Source: a virus
Length of the DNA stretch: 38,695 nucleotides
Virus record (IMG/VR): IMGVR_UViG_3300049855_000212
Coordinates: 1-38,695 of that record
Reading direction: 5' to 3' (one strand)
Shown: piece by piece, positions 25,801-32,224 of the stretch
Position numbering within the stretch: position 1 is the stretch's first letter
Layout of the letters: the number at the start of each line of letters is the position of its first letter
Position numbers and translations under genes: made by a program
Notes under the pieces: model-generated
The model's input: only the letters and a program-made list of their open reading frames with translations
Databases searched by the model: none
What the model was told of the DNA's origin: nothing

Positions 25801-25832
25801 AATGGAATGCCTATGGCAACCGCAACAGTCAT
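22815..25832 (-). CDS. Large lectin-like head/tail fibre with internal domain duplication
   Basis: This 1005-residue protein has three parts. Residues about 20-105 form a bacterial Ig-like domain (VITYTYQWLADGEPVLGATF, then VTATNSVGTASS). Two long homologous units follow, at about 115-560 and 575-1000. Each opens FDWSDDSC or FDFTDDSC, then VRASTAT, GL-TV-NN-HR, TNR/TNS and a beta-sandwich with NGWARIYVTF or NGWIKVWIVVV, like carbohydrate-binding modules. It likely binds surface glycans. Position between portal and scaffold suggests a head fibre more than a tail spike. The ATG at 25832 replaces a longer TTG frame. Base composition is visibly more AT-rich than the neighbouring coat gene. Confidence 0.72.
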   Translation of the reverse strand: MTVAVAIGIPFSQRRGSALAGLPVNTMKPSVIGVAEYNQQLASTDGMWSGNPVITYTYQWLADGEPVLGATFSTFYPRLSDVGKRISIEVTATNSVGTASSVSLETATVYNPYLVNTGAESVMAEYVDGIAFDWSDDSCMIKNQAVPANNYLGLASTKLPVVRASTATTLNRYGLIETVGNNVHRPWFDPATGRRTGFVFESQSTNRQVYSEDPSQSPWFVSPASTLTVVDTNVIDPMGNAAFSKGIRKATQTGEGRLSCSRAYTIGTKTCASFFIQGLRNRPQYDAIIHINGNAFANATARYVKFQWSNGPDAPPVMTVSDTGGGGIYAYGSVNYPNGWARIYVTFIPGTVTTSAVGFGLSTYYDGVSPPMDVPVWGFQVEENVAVPSSYIPTTTVAVTRSFDDCFINTSILPQAANYGTMYARARIIGTTLVPMGGATALAGWLDNNNYVGVYFDSPSTNIPVIEYSKGVNTYRYFEGTRAVLRADEALAFSVNGTLAIGCQNGGSQINGFGATPPAGFPALTDLYIGNFGGPNNGLNGTLSQGLFAPLPSSLSQLQSLTAPKAAPTRLTMAERLMAPELNGWAFDFTDDSCQVKDVATPGNAYNGTATGKFPMVRASTATVMGSDGLYKTVANNEHRFGHNPLSGVRLGSIIGRQVTNSYIWSNDYTQSWWTKTNATAEATTKAAPDGVANCLGLRRAAAGNPATVSRALSRTAAAAGVTTGWFEAGNESIYFSVSGSYFTDTLLREATLSMSNGLPGAWTMNDPGGKIVSKGYQLLKNGWIKVWIVVVPDNTGTFASAIGFGAGSDVSSAHAMWCLMLTNNRSITSDPIPTSGVAATKAIDLVSVSSASLKCGTTQRTAFMAGMLSEIEDDATFNKVFLDLYTATDDRSLNYIALNVTKLSQIGFNIPGGTNLLLQSPSTVVSGVPRKAGYAWNKPSASVGYVNGVAMTLSVDSAAVLDSVTTVTLGSQTAGANNVLSGALISGMVLPRAMIAAELQGITK

Positions 25833-25833
25833 G

Positions 25834-26079
25834 TCAGGCCACCGCAACCAGACCGGCGGCGGTAGTGCCAGTGGCCTTGACGCCTATGTGGCAGAACGGG
25901 AAGTAACCAACCGGCACATTGGTGAACGCGATCGTCAAGCCATTGCGCAGGACGAGCGTGAGGTTGCCGGTAGTCCCCACCCACAGGGCAGCGGCCTCAT
26001 TCTCGTACAGAACAGTATCACTCGGCGTTGCAACCCACGCCCGGCTGGGAATACGTGCTTCGGTTCCTGCTGTGAACAT
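25834..26079 (-). CDS. Small beta-rich head-cluster protein (81 aa)
   Basis: This 81-residue protein (ARIPSRAWVATPSDTVLYE, then NLTLVLRNGLTIAFTNVPVG) is all beta by pattern and ends in a Gly/Ala/Val tail. The ATG at 26079 has GGAG at six bases and overlaps the portal stop as TGATG; GTG three bases earlier is possible. It is one base from the fibre gene and may be its partner or a decoration protein. No named family. Confidence 0.68.
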   Translation of the reverse strand: MFTAGTEARIPSRAWVATPSDTVLYENEAAALWVGTTGNLTLVLRNGLTIAFTNVPVGYFPFCHIGVKATGTTAAGLVAVA

Positions 26080-28226
26080 CACGAACTCCTATTCGCGTTG
26101 GACGATGAGTTGGGCTTAGAAGGCGGGGGCATAACGAGCTTCATGCGGTCGGTCTCGGCCTGGAAGCTCTTGATCTTCAGCTCTTGCTCTTTCAGCGCCG
26201 CCTCGATCTGAACCTTCTGAGCCTCAATCTGGTTAGCTTGCGCATCGGACTTGGCAGCAACCTTCAACTGCTCGTTCTCCTGCGTAAGCCGCTTGATCTC
26301 TTCCATGCCCTTCTGAATTTGCTCTTGCAGCTGAGGCGGAATGCCGCCGGTCGCCTGCGGAGGCATCATGGCCTTCAATCGCCCAGCAATTTCCTCCGCC
26401 TGCGGCCAATCCAGCGACTTGACCAGGATGTCGCCGATGATCGGCGCGGCCTGAGGGAAGGCACGGAGAAATTCGGTGGCCTGTGTGGCAAACTCTTCCC
26501 GCTGGGTGGTAAAAGACTTGCCAGTATCCACAACCACATCATAGATGCCTGCGCCAAGGTCGTATATTCCGATGATACCATCTTCGTCAGGTGGAGGAGG
26601 GGTCGGGCCCCCAGACGGCGGGGGAGCCATACCGGGGGGCCCTACCATGCCGGGGGGAGTTCCTGGCATGGATGGTGATGGGGGCGGAGGGGCACCAGCC
26701 GATCCCACAACTGGTACCCCTCCTTGCGGGGGAGACATGCCTTGGGGCGCCTGAGGCGTGGCTCCCTGCGGCTGCTGCGACCCTACCTTGATTGACTGCT
26801 GCTTCCCATCCGGCTGGATGATCCGTACGACACGCTCACTAGTGTACACGAGCGGAATGAGATCGACCAGAATTGACCCGCCGTGCGCAATGGCTCGATT
26901 GAGGTTGTCAATAAAATGAAATGTGGAGACATCACCTTCACGTTGACGTAGGGAGATCGCCTTGCCTGAAGTTTCATTGGATTTCTGGCCCAAACTTGCT
27001 TCATGCATTCCCATAGTGTTCTTGATGTCACGGTCAGCCGCCATAGCTTCGCCCATAGCCCCGATGGCGCCGCCCCCGTCCAAGGGCTGACGCATGGGCG
27101 GCTGATAACCACGCTTGTATTGGAGATAGGCGTAAGAGACCGAGTTGGCGCTGGCCCACTTCTTGGCCTCACCCTCAACGTCGAACGCACCCTCCTCACC
27201 GATGAACGGCACTCGCGGGGCGAGGGAGACCAACTCGGTAGAGGTGGTCCGCCAGTAGTTCATCATTCGCTGGGCATCTTTGGAATTGTGTATGAGGGAC
27301 CGGTAGAGCTTACGTCCTTCAATATTGATTTCTTCACCATAGACCGGTACGATCGGAATATACTTTCCCGCCCATTCGGTGGTCTCCAAGATCTCCGCGC
27401 CGGTCATCATCCGCTGGGTGACCTTGCTGCCCTGAGAAGGACGCTCGGCTACAACTTGGATGCCCATAGCGTCATACAAGGGCTTGACGTTCTTGTATGC
27501 GGGGGACTCAAGAATTTCACCGTTGCTCAGTTTGACCAGGGTGATTTTGGTTGTTGAGCGTTCCCAACTCTCACAAACCAGTACCTTTTCGTCATTGAGC
27601 CACGGATCCTGCAGAGCGCTGTAGCCAGTGCTCTCCCAGTCCACTTCTTCAGCACCCTTGTACTCCCGCTGGAATTCGTCTTTCGACATGTAGTCGACGA
27701 CAAACGCGTTGTTCCAATCGGCACTGTCTGCCCGCTTCGAGTAGGGGTCGCCGAATACCGAGAAGACGTTCGGGACGCGATTGATGCGGAGTACTTGATC
27801 AAACGAGTAGGGGTGCTCATACTCAATGTCAATACGATAATACCCAATACCAGCGCTGACAGCAAAATCCATAGCTGTGTCATATGCGATATCCGCCCGG
27901 CTCACGTTCTCGATATTCTTGATAATGCCGTTGAACACATTGGCAGTGCGAGTGTTGCCCGCCGCCCCCACCGGCTTCACCTTGATCGCGGGGCGGTTCT
28001 GCCGTGCATCGTTCACAACCTGTCGCACGAACGTCGGCATTACGTTGATGGTCAGCATCGGGCGGCCTTCCTGCCGCCGCTGTACCTTCACTTCTTCGGG
28101 CCACTGTTCCCCCATACGACCAAACTTCAGGTCGTCCAGCATCATCTCGCGCTGGTCGGACTCAGAGTCAGCGATGATGTCGAACATCGCCTTCTGGTCT
28201 TCGAGGATGTCTTTTTCCTTGGCCAT
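26079..28226 (-). CDS. Portal protein, P22-like
   Basis: This 715-residue protein is of the P22 gp1 family. The signature start region holds FGRMGEQWPEEVKVQRRQEG and the next block GRPMLTINVMPTFVRQVVND with RQNRPAIKVKP. It forms the 12-fold ring through which DNA is packaged and ejected. Residues about 495-550 are a long Pro/Gly-rich insert (PPPPSPSMPGTPPGMVGPPG), and the C-terminus (about 620-705) is a long Gln/Glu coiled coil. That fits the helical barrel of P22-type portals. The ATG at 28226 overlaps the terminase stop as TAATG; the longer TTG frame is rejected. Confidence 0.88.
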   Translation of the reverse strand: MAKEKDILEDQKAMFDIIADSESDQREMMLDDLKFGRMGEQWPEEVKVQRRQEGRPMLTINVMPTFVRQVVNDARQNRPAIKVKPVGAAGNTRTANVFNGIIKNIENVSRADIAYDTAMDFAVSAGIGYYRIDIEYEHPYSFDQVLRINRVPNVFSVFGDPYSKRADSADWNNAFVVDYMSKDEFQREYKGAEEVDWESTGYSALQDPWLNDEKVLVCESWERSTTKITLVKLSNGEILESPAYKNVKPLYDAMGIQVVAERPSQGSKVTQRMMTGAEILETTEWAGKYIPIVPVYGEEINIEGRKLYRSLIHNSKDAQRMMNYWRTTSTELVSLAPRVPFIGEEGAFDVEGEAKKWASANSVSYAYLQYKRGYQPPMRQPLDGGGAIGAMGEAMAADRDIKNTMGMHEASLGQKSNETSGKAISLRQREGDVSTFHFIDNLNRAIAHGGSILVDLIPLVYTSERVVRIIQPDGKQQSIKVGSQQPQGATPQAPQGMSPPQGGVPVVGSAGAPPPPSPSMPGTPPGMVGPPGMAPPPSGGPTPPPPDEDGIIGIYDLGAGIYDVVVDTGKSFTTQREEFATQATEFLRAFPQAAPIIGDILVKSLDWPQAEEIAGRLKAMMPPQATGGIPPQLQEQIQKGMEEIKRLTQENEQLKVAAKSDAQANQIEAQKVQIEAALKEQELKIKSFQAETDRMKLVMPPPSKPNSSSNANRSS

Positions 28227-29578
28227 TAGCCCATCCAAGCCTGTGGAACACGTTCCCGTCCAGATGACTCTAGGACAGGCCTAAATTTCTCCCTCACACC
28301 CATCACACCAGTCCTCATGGCATCGGCACCATTCGAGGTCCAGTCATGCAGCGGCTTGTCCGAGAGCACGTTATTCTTAGTGTCCAACTGACTGCGGTAC
28401 ATGCGCAAGCAGTCAATTCCTCGCCTGGTATTTTCCTTATCGAACCAGGACTTGTTGAGCATCATCTTCACAGCATGGATGCCGTCCTGGATAAACTCGC
28501 GTTTGCATACGAATACCGAGTGACCGCGATCTTCGAAGAACTGTTCACGAGTCTTTCCGCTTTGCAGCTCCTTGGCCTTCGCATCATGCGGCAAAATGTG
28601 CAAATCGATCTTGTACGGGCGGCTCTTCTGCTCGTCCAAGTACCAATCCAGACCTTTTCCAGTGTTTTCAATATAGCGCAACCAGTGCCACTCCTTGCCG
28701 ACCAGCTGGAATTCCCATACAGCCATGGCATTACCAATGCCCAGGTCCCAGGCTGCATAAACATCTGCCGCCTTATCATACGGAACGCCACATATGCGCT
28801 TTTCGTTCTCCGCCTGCTCGATATCAGCCCCGTAAAACGCTCCCTGCACAGCCGAGTCGAATGAACATTCGTATTCCTGCGCATACTGCTCAGGAGTCAT
28901 CGTCTCCCTGGCCAGCTGCAGCTCTTCCTGAGAAAGATGATTAATGACTGAGGCCTTCAGCATGTCCGTATACCAATTGGGATCTTTCTTTGCCATCTCA
29001 TACATATCATAGAAGGCATTTCGGCCCTTGGCCGATCCTATGAAATTAGCAGAGCCTGCATAATCCGACAGTGCCGGCCGCACCACCTCGCCCCAAACAC
29101 GCGGATCTTGTGAAGCAAATTCATCGAGAGTCGCCCGGTCCAGGTACATCCCTCTCAGGGCTTCGTAGTTGTCGGACCCCGTCAAAATATAACGCGCTCC
29201 GTTAGGAAGCAGCATGGTCAACTCTCCTTCGAGCGGCCGAGCCCCCGGCAGTGTACTGCAGTACTCCTTCACATACGCCCAGGCATTGCGTTTGCTCTGT
29301 GCGAAGGTAGGTGAGATAAATACGCCCTGAGGAACTGGGAACCTGCGCTGATGTCTCAGTAAGCATTTGATGTCATCATTGATAACAGCGACCGTCTTGC
29401 CCGCCCTCCGAGCAGCCACGATCAGTGCAAACCTTTCCCTCCGTTCGTGGAATGGCTTAAACCAGGTCCGCGGTACGTACGGAATTCTGACCGACACGCC
29501 TCGCGATTGCTCCCTCCTCAGCTGAGGCACTACGTCCTCAGGAGCGTGGAATATTCTCTTGAGCGCTTGGGGGATCAC
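28226..29578 (-). CDS. Terminase large subunit
   Basis: This 450-residue packaging motor has an ATPase domain with Walker A-like AARRAGKT (56-63) and Walker B RATLDEFAS, and a coupling GSAKG near residue 200. The nuclease domain has YAAWDLGIGNAMAV (first Asp) and DWTSNGADAMRTG near the end (last Asp). It docks on the portal, cuts concatemeric DNA and pumps it into the head. GTG start with GAGGAG site; GTGA overlap with the small subunit stop. Cluster of four CCTNAGG motifs nearby (29336-29842). Confidence 0.93.
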   Translation of the reverse strand: MIPQALKRIFHAPEDVVPQLRREQSRGVSVRIPYVPRTWFKPFHERRERFALIVAARRAGKTVAVINDDIKCLLRHQRRFPVPQGVFISPTFAQSKRNAWAYVKEYCSTLPGARPLEGELTMLLPNGARYILTGSDNYEALRGMYLDRATLDEFASQDPRVWGEVVRPALSDYAGSANFIGSAKGRNAFYDMYEMAKKDPNWYTDMLKASVINHLSQEELQLARETMTPEQYAQEYECSFDSAVQGAFYGADIEQAENEKRICGVPYDKAADVYAAWDLGIGNAMAVWEFQLVGKEWHWLRYIENTGKGLDWYLDEQKSRPYKIDLHILPHDAKAKELQSGKTREQFFEDRGHSVFVCKREFIQDGIHAVKMMLNKSWFDKENTRRGIDCLRMYRSQLDTKNNVLSDKPLHDWTSNGADAMRTGVMGVREKFRPVLESSGRERVPQAWMG

Positions 29579-29991
29579 GCCGCTTCTCCTGAGGAGGAGT
29601 CACTATCATCGCCCCAGGTGATGACGAGTTTGCTCGGCTGCTTGGCGTTGAGTTCGAGGAGCCCAAGAAGCTTTGCCTTAGCCATCGTTGCAGCGACGGC
29701 CGCCGACGGGTTCTCCATGGTATGGGCCAGCTCGCGATCACGCTCCAGCTGCTCAAGGATCGTGTTCGCATTGTCCGCCAACTTGGAATTGATCCATTCA
29801 CGTGTATCGGCAATGCACTGGAGGACGTACGGATCCCTGAGGAGGGACAATGCTGTGTTGAGGGAACGGGTGCCATAACCAGCTCCCATCAAGGCCTGGG
29901 GAAGGGTCTGACCATAGCAGTACAGAGCGGCAAACTGCGCCTTGCGATCTAGGTCGAACTGGTCTTCTTGAACTGGCTGGGTCACTCGCAT
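29575..29991 (-). CDS. Terminase small subunit (DNA recognition)
   Basis: This 138-residue protein has an N-terminal helix-turn-helix type region (FAALYCYGQTLPQALMGAGY, then LLRDPYVLQCI) followed by a long helical oligomerisation part (LADNANTILEQLERDREL) and an acidic Ser/Asp end. That is the layout of terminase small subunits, which bind the packaging site. It is the first gene of the late operon, about 30 bases from the predicted start of transcription. No strong ribosome site is visible before its ATG. Confidence 0.78.
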   Translation of the reverse strand: MRVTQPVQEDQFDLDRKAQFAALYCYGQTLPQALMGAGYGTRSLNTALSLLRDPYVLQCIADTREWINSKLADNANTILEQLERDRELAHTMENPSAAVAATMAKAKLLGLLELNAKQPSKLVITWGDDSDSSSGEAA

Positions 29992-30015
29992 TCACACAGG
30001 GCTGAAAATATGCTT

Positions 30016-30037
30016 GTTTATGCTAATTAGCATAAAC
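30016..30037. promoter_or_regulatory. Perfect 22-bp palindrome (operator candidate)
   Basis: GTTTATGCTAA (30016-30026) is followed directly by its exact reverse complement (30027-30037), with no spacer. The half-site TATGCTAA is also found at 4023-4030 and 37003-37010, upstream of two early promoters. On the minus strand the right arm contains the predicted -10 of the late promoter, so a dimeric protein bound here would block or reposition RNA polymerase. Confidence 0.7.
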
Positions 30038-30057
30038 TGATATTTTGCAAAAGTAAA
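30022..30057 (-). promoter_or_regulatory. Late promoter for the structural operon
   Basis: On the minus strand TTTACT (complement of 30052-30057), a 17-bp spacer and TATGCT (complement of 30029-30034) form a sigma70-type promoter with start near 30022. It nearly repeats the plus-strand promoter at 4039 (TTTACT-17-TATGGT). It overlaps the 22-bp palindrome, which suggests control by a DNA-binding protein. The leader to the terminase ATG would be about 30 bases. Confidence 0.6.
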
Positions 30058-30086
30058 TGTGGCAAATTGTCACATGCGACTGGCTG

Positions 30087-30112
30087 TTTGTGCGGGTGGA
30101 TGACGCGCATAG
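30087..30112. repeat. Third copy of the TTTGTGCGGG...GCATAG module
   Basis: TTTGTGCGGGTGG (30087-30099) followed by GACGCGCATAG (30102-30112) matches the same two blocks at 31976-32007 and 32058-32087, with a shorter spacer here. It abuts the GGGCCTA array. Just upstream, CAAATTGTCA (30063-30072) repeats the arm of the inverted repeat at 31550-31588. Confidence 0.65.
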
Positions 30113-30195
30113 GGCCTAGGGCCTAGGGCCTATGTCTGGCAGGGGGGTTAGGCCCTAGGGCCTAGGGCCTAGGGCCTAGGGCCTATGTCTGGCAG
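30111..30195. repeat. GGGCCTA heptamer array in two blocks, each ending TGTCTGGCAG
   Basis: Block 1 has three copies of AGGGCCT (30111-30131) followed by ATGTCTGGCAG. Block 2 has AGGCCCT and then four copies of AGGGCCT (30150-30184) followed by the same ATGTCTGGCAG (30185-30195). The first heptamer of block 2 is inverted, giving a local palindrome. The remaining non-coding stretch 29992-30423 holds the late promoter, this array and a terminator. No convincing gene is seen in it. Confidence 0.9.
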
Positions 30196-30363
30196 TTGAG
30201 ATGAAATTCGTGAAATGTACGAGGGGTCATATGTGGTTGAAAATTGTCTTTGACTTCGTCCCTATGGGTGGGGGCTCTTGGGCCCAGGGTCGGTGCTATT
30301 GGAGCCGGGAACCTTGCTTCCTAGACCAAGAGAGCGAGCGACTAGCGCGCACCGATCCTGTTA

Positions 30364-30412
30364 ATAAAAAGAAGAAGGCGGTAGCCAGGATCACATGACC
30401 CTGACTACCGCC
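30364..30412 (-). terminator. Intrinsic terminator of the small minus-strand operon
   Basis: GGCGGTAGCCAGG (30377-30389) and CCTGACTACCGCC (30400-30412) pair with one mismatch around a 10-base loop. On the minus strand a T-rich run follows (complement of 30364-30376). It lies 12 bases after the last gene of the 31450-30424 operon and keeps its transcripts out of the late promoter region. Confidence 0.85.
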
Positions 30413-30423
30413 CGTGATAGGTA

Positions 30424-30696
30424 TCAACCGAGAATAGCGGCTCGGACGGCCTCTGCTCCATTCAAGTCGGTGATCACATAACCGTGTGAACCGTTGTTAA
30501 CCGGGAACAGCTCAATAGGCCATGCTTTGTTCGGATTGCCGGGCTCGATGCAGTGCAGTGTGCGTTGGCGATAGAGCTCGCCTCCCTTGGTCAGCGTGAT
30601 TTCCCCATCCTCCCATACTTCGTAAACCATGACATAGGCTACGAGTTCCGGTTTGTGGTGGCTGAGCAGGAATTCTTTCTTCTGATCGTCGTTCAT
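30424..30696 (-). CDS. Hypothetical protein (90 aa)
   Basis: With the ATG at 30696 (GGAGA at seven bases) the product is 90 residues. It begins MNDDQKKEFLLSHHKPELV, continues as a small beta-rich domain (VAYVMVYEVWEDGEITLTKG) and ends in a short helix. It is the last gene of a four-gene minus-strand operon lying between the two repeat-rich non-coding regions. Longer starts upstream have no ribosome site. No family recognised. Confidence 0.68.
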   Translation of the reverse strand: MNDDQKKEFLLSHHKPELVAYVMVYEVWEDGEITLTKGGELYRQRTLHCIEPGNPNKAWPIELFPVNNGSHGYVITDLNGAEAVRAAILG

Positions 30697-30721
30697 GTTG
30701 TTCTCCATTGGCTGAAGGGAA

Positions 30722-30745
30722 GCCAGCACCCTTACGGATGCTGGC
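30722..30745 (-). terminator. Hairpin between small genes
   Basis: GCCAGCA (30722-30728) and TGCTGGC (30739-30745) form a 7-bp stem with a 10-base loop. On the minus strand it is followed by TTCCCTT, a poor T run. It may reduce expression of the last gene or protect the upstream mRNA end. Confidence 0.45.
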
Positions 30746-30753
30746 GATTGATA

Positions 30754-30849
30754 TCAGTCCCAGTTATCTCTTTCGACCAACCAGCACCAGAGCAAACCGA
30801 CGATGACTGTGGCGATTACAGATGCGACGCAGGTAAGAAACAGAGACAT
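30754..30849 (-). CDS. 31-residue membrane microprotein
   Basis: ATG at 30849 lies three bases after the stop of the paralogue gene, with GGAG about eight bases upstream. The product is a single membrane helix with a charged tail: MSLFLTCVASVIATVIVGLL, then a Trp/Cys interface and VERDNWD. Length, composition and ribosome site together favour a real gene although it is too short for ordinary gene callers. It is probably an inner-membrane peptide; candidate roles are superinfection exclusion or lysis timing. Confidence 0.6.
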   Translation of the reverse strand: MSLFLTCVASVIATVIVGLLWCWLVERDNWD

Positions 30850-30851
30850 GA

Positions 30852-31259
30852 TCAGAGCTCCGTCAGTTCCAGCTTGATCTCGTCGATGTCCTCGTGCTCG
30901 AGGATTTCTTCAAGCTTGGCGAAAAGGTAGTCGATCTTCGCCTGAAGATTTGCGATGACCTCCTTGTGTTCTGAGGCCTTGGATGGCGACTTGGTGACTG
31001 TGATGAAGCCAGGATCCTGCAATCCACGCTTGCGGTAGAACTCGTAGATCCTCGAGATCGGACCCGAGGAACCCTTGCTGAGGACCTTGCCGGTGTGCTG
31101 GTGAGCATTGAATTCCAACAACAGATCCGACTGGTTGATCGGATTGTCGACGCCATGAGTAGTGAACAGGTACTGGAGGATCTCCCTGCACTGCGGTGTC
31201 TTGATTGCCGCGATGCTGGCCGGTGTGCACTTGTCAGTCAGAGTGATGAACGTAGTCAT
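30852..31259 (-). CDS. Paralogue of the 37145 protein; putative DNA-binding protein
   Basis: This 135-residue protein is clearly related to the 151-residue protein at 37145-37600. The shared block is NPINQSDLLLEFNAHQHTGK, then VLSKGSSGPISRIYEFYRKR, against KPIDQSQLVLELNSHQFDGV and VLSKQSTSPISRLFEFYRTS. The common core (about 30-90) looks like a compact helical domain, possibly a winged helix. Both end in an acidic coiled coil. I do not know the family name. The start has AAGGAG. It is second in the small minus-strand operon. The two copies lie on opposite strands about 6 kb apart. Confidence 0.75.
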   Translation of the reverse strand: MTTFITLTDKCTPASIAAIKTPQCREILQYLFTTHGVDNPINQSDLLLEFNAHQHTGKVLSKGSSGPISRIYEFYRKRGLQDPGFITVTKSPSKASEHKEVIANLQAKIDYLFAKLEEILEHEDIDEIKLELTEL

Positions 31260-31450
31260 TAGCGGATCTCCTTGTGGAATGAGCGGGACACGTAGTACGT
31301 CACAAGCGCTGCCCTCAACTTAAAACGGTTGAGATCATCGAAAATCTCGCTAGCAGGAGTCGAGAAATCTTCGAAGTTATTGAGCAGGTTGTCGTTGAGG
31401 TTGTCCTCGACCTGGTCAGCCCAAGAGACAGCATCGGATAAGGTAATCAT
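31259..31450 (-). CDS. Hypothetical acidic protein (63 aa)
   Basis: This 63-residue protein is acidic in its first half (DAVSWADQVEDNLNDNLLNN) and basic toward the end (FHKEIR). AGGAG lies six bases before the ATG. The stop and the next start overlap as TAATG. It is the first gene of the small operon. I found no clear promoter upstream. A short CTACTC/GAGTAG hairpin (31466-31483) covers its leader region. Confidence 0.68.
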   Translation of the reverse strand: MITLSDAVSWADQVEDNLNDNLLNNFEDFSTPASEIFDDLNRFKLRAALVTYYVSRSFHKEIR

Positions 31451-31549
31451 GTTTAGTTCTCCTATCTACTCTTCATTGAGTAGTAATATGGGATGTACGG
31501 GGTGCACGGGACTCAGTCACACGGGGGTTAACGAGGTAATCGTCAAAGG

Positions 31550-31588
31550 ACAAATTGTCATAGGCTCTTGGGTCCTGTGACAATTTGT
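31550..31588. promoter_or_regulatory. Inverted repeat ACAAATTGTCA / TGACAATTTGT
   Basis: Exact 11-bp arms (31550-31560 and 31578-31588) extend to 15 bp with one mismatch (TAGG against CCTG), loop 9-17 bases. The same arm appears singly at 30063-30072, on the other side of the small operon. This could be a repressor site for the operon at 31450 or an RNA hairpin. Confidence 0.55.
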
Positions 31589-31642
31589 TATGCTGCGGTG
31601 GTGGATACCCCCGTTGACTTAGTTTCTCCCCGTGCCGACCCG

Positions 31643-31681
31643 TATAATGACTAAAGGCAGCTCATCGTTCTTCACGATGAT
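31643..31681 (+). promoter_or_regulatory. TATAAT box followed by a hairpin (possible non-coding transcript)
   Basis: A perfect TATAAT (31643-31648) is preceded by TTGACT but with a 23-bp spacer, too long for a normal promoter. A TCATCGT/ACGATGA hairpin with a 5-base loop follows shortly after. No gene follows for almost 1 kb, so if used it would make an untranslated RNA across the iteron-like repeats, for example a replication primer. Confidence 0.3.
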
Positions 31682-31719
31682 GGGCCGATAAAAACTCTTA
31701 ACCCTTTCTTGGCAATGGC

Positions 31720-31881
31720 GAGCCAGAGCGAGCACTTAGGGCCGAGCAGAGCAAGTCTTAGCCCGTCAACGAGCGACCAGCGAGTCCTTCTAAAATGAAA
31801 CTCTTAATAATGTGCAACGCGCCCTGGGCATTGTGCGAGCTCTTGCGAGAGGTCCCAAGAAATGCGAGCGACTAGCGAGTC
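31720..31881. repeat. Iteron-like repeats, GAGCGACYAGCGAGTC type
   Basis: Two near-identical 16-mers, GAGCGACCAGCGAGTC (31771-31786) and GAGCGACTAGCGAGTC (31866-31881), are joined by three degenerate relatives at 31720-31734, 31744-31757 and 31837-31853. A sixth partial copy, GAGCGACTAGCG, is at 30336-30347. Spacings are 24 to 66 bases. Direct repeats of this kind next to an AT-rich tract and upstream of a primase-helicase gene are typical of initiator binding arrays. Confidence 0.6.
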
Positions 31882-31936
31882 TTCCCGGCCTGCGAAGTTG
31901 CGAAGTTTGCAAATAATAGCTTTTAGAAAATCCGGG

Positions 31937-32117
31937 CTACCTGAGGAAGGGATTGGCAATGGTGGCGCCATGAAATTTGTGCGGGTGGCACACGAGGACG
32001 TGCATAGATTTCATTGGGCAGATGTGTCCGCTACCTGAGGAAGGATCGGCAATGGAATTTGTGCGGGCCCATGGGCCACGTGCATAGATTTCATGTGCAG
32101 ATTGTGCCCGGATGCAC
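31937..32117. repeat. Two-unit imperfect direct repeat (about 90 bp each)
   Basis: Units start at 31937 and 32030. Both run GCTACCTGAGGAAGG, GGCAATGG, AATTTGTGCGGG, ACGTGCATAGATTTCAT, then a GCAGAT/TGT/CC end, with differing spacers. Unit 2 holds a GGCCCATGGGCC palindrome. A third CCTGAGGAAGG follows at 32136. The order of conserved blocks with variable spacers suggests protein sites or a structured RNA rather than a recent duplication. Confidence 0.75.
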
Positions 32118-32224
32118 CAGCCAGGCGCCCCATATCCTGAGGAAGGAGTGGAATTATAAGGGTTCTTGGCTCTTTATGCCTCAGAGATACGAGTACAAGT
32201 TTGGTCTTTCGATGGACAAAAGTT

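Noticed and set aside
30111-30195. GGGCCTA array as a CRISPR
   Set aside because: Units are 7 bp without spacers; this is a tandem heptamer repeat, and no cas genes are present.
30201-30398. Plus-strand frame of 65 residues in the non-coding region after the heptamer array
   Set aside because: No good ribosome site, odd composition, and its end covers the terminator of the minus-strand operon.
31643-31648. TATAAT as a normal sigma70 promoter
   Set aside because: The nearest -35 match (TTGACT) is 23 bp away and no gene follows; kept only as a low-confidence signal.
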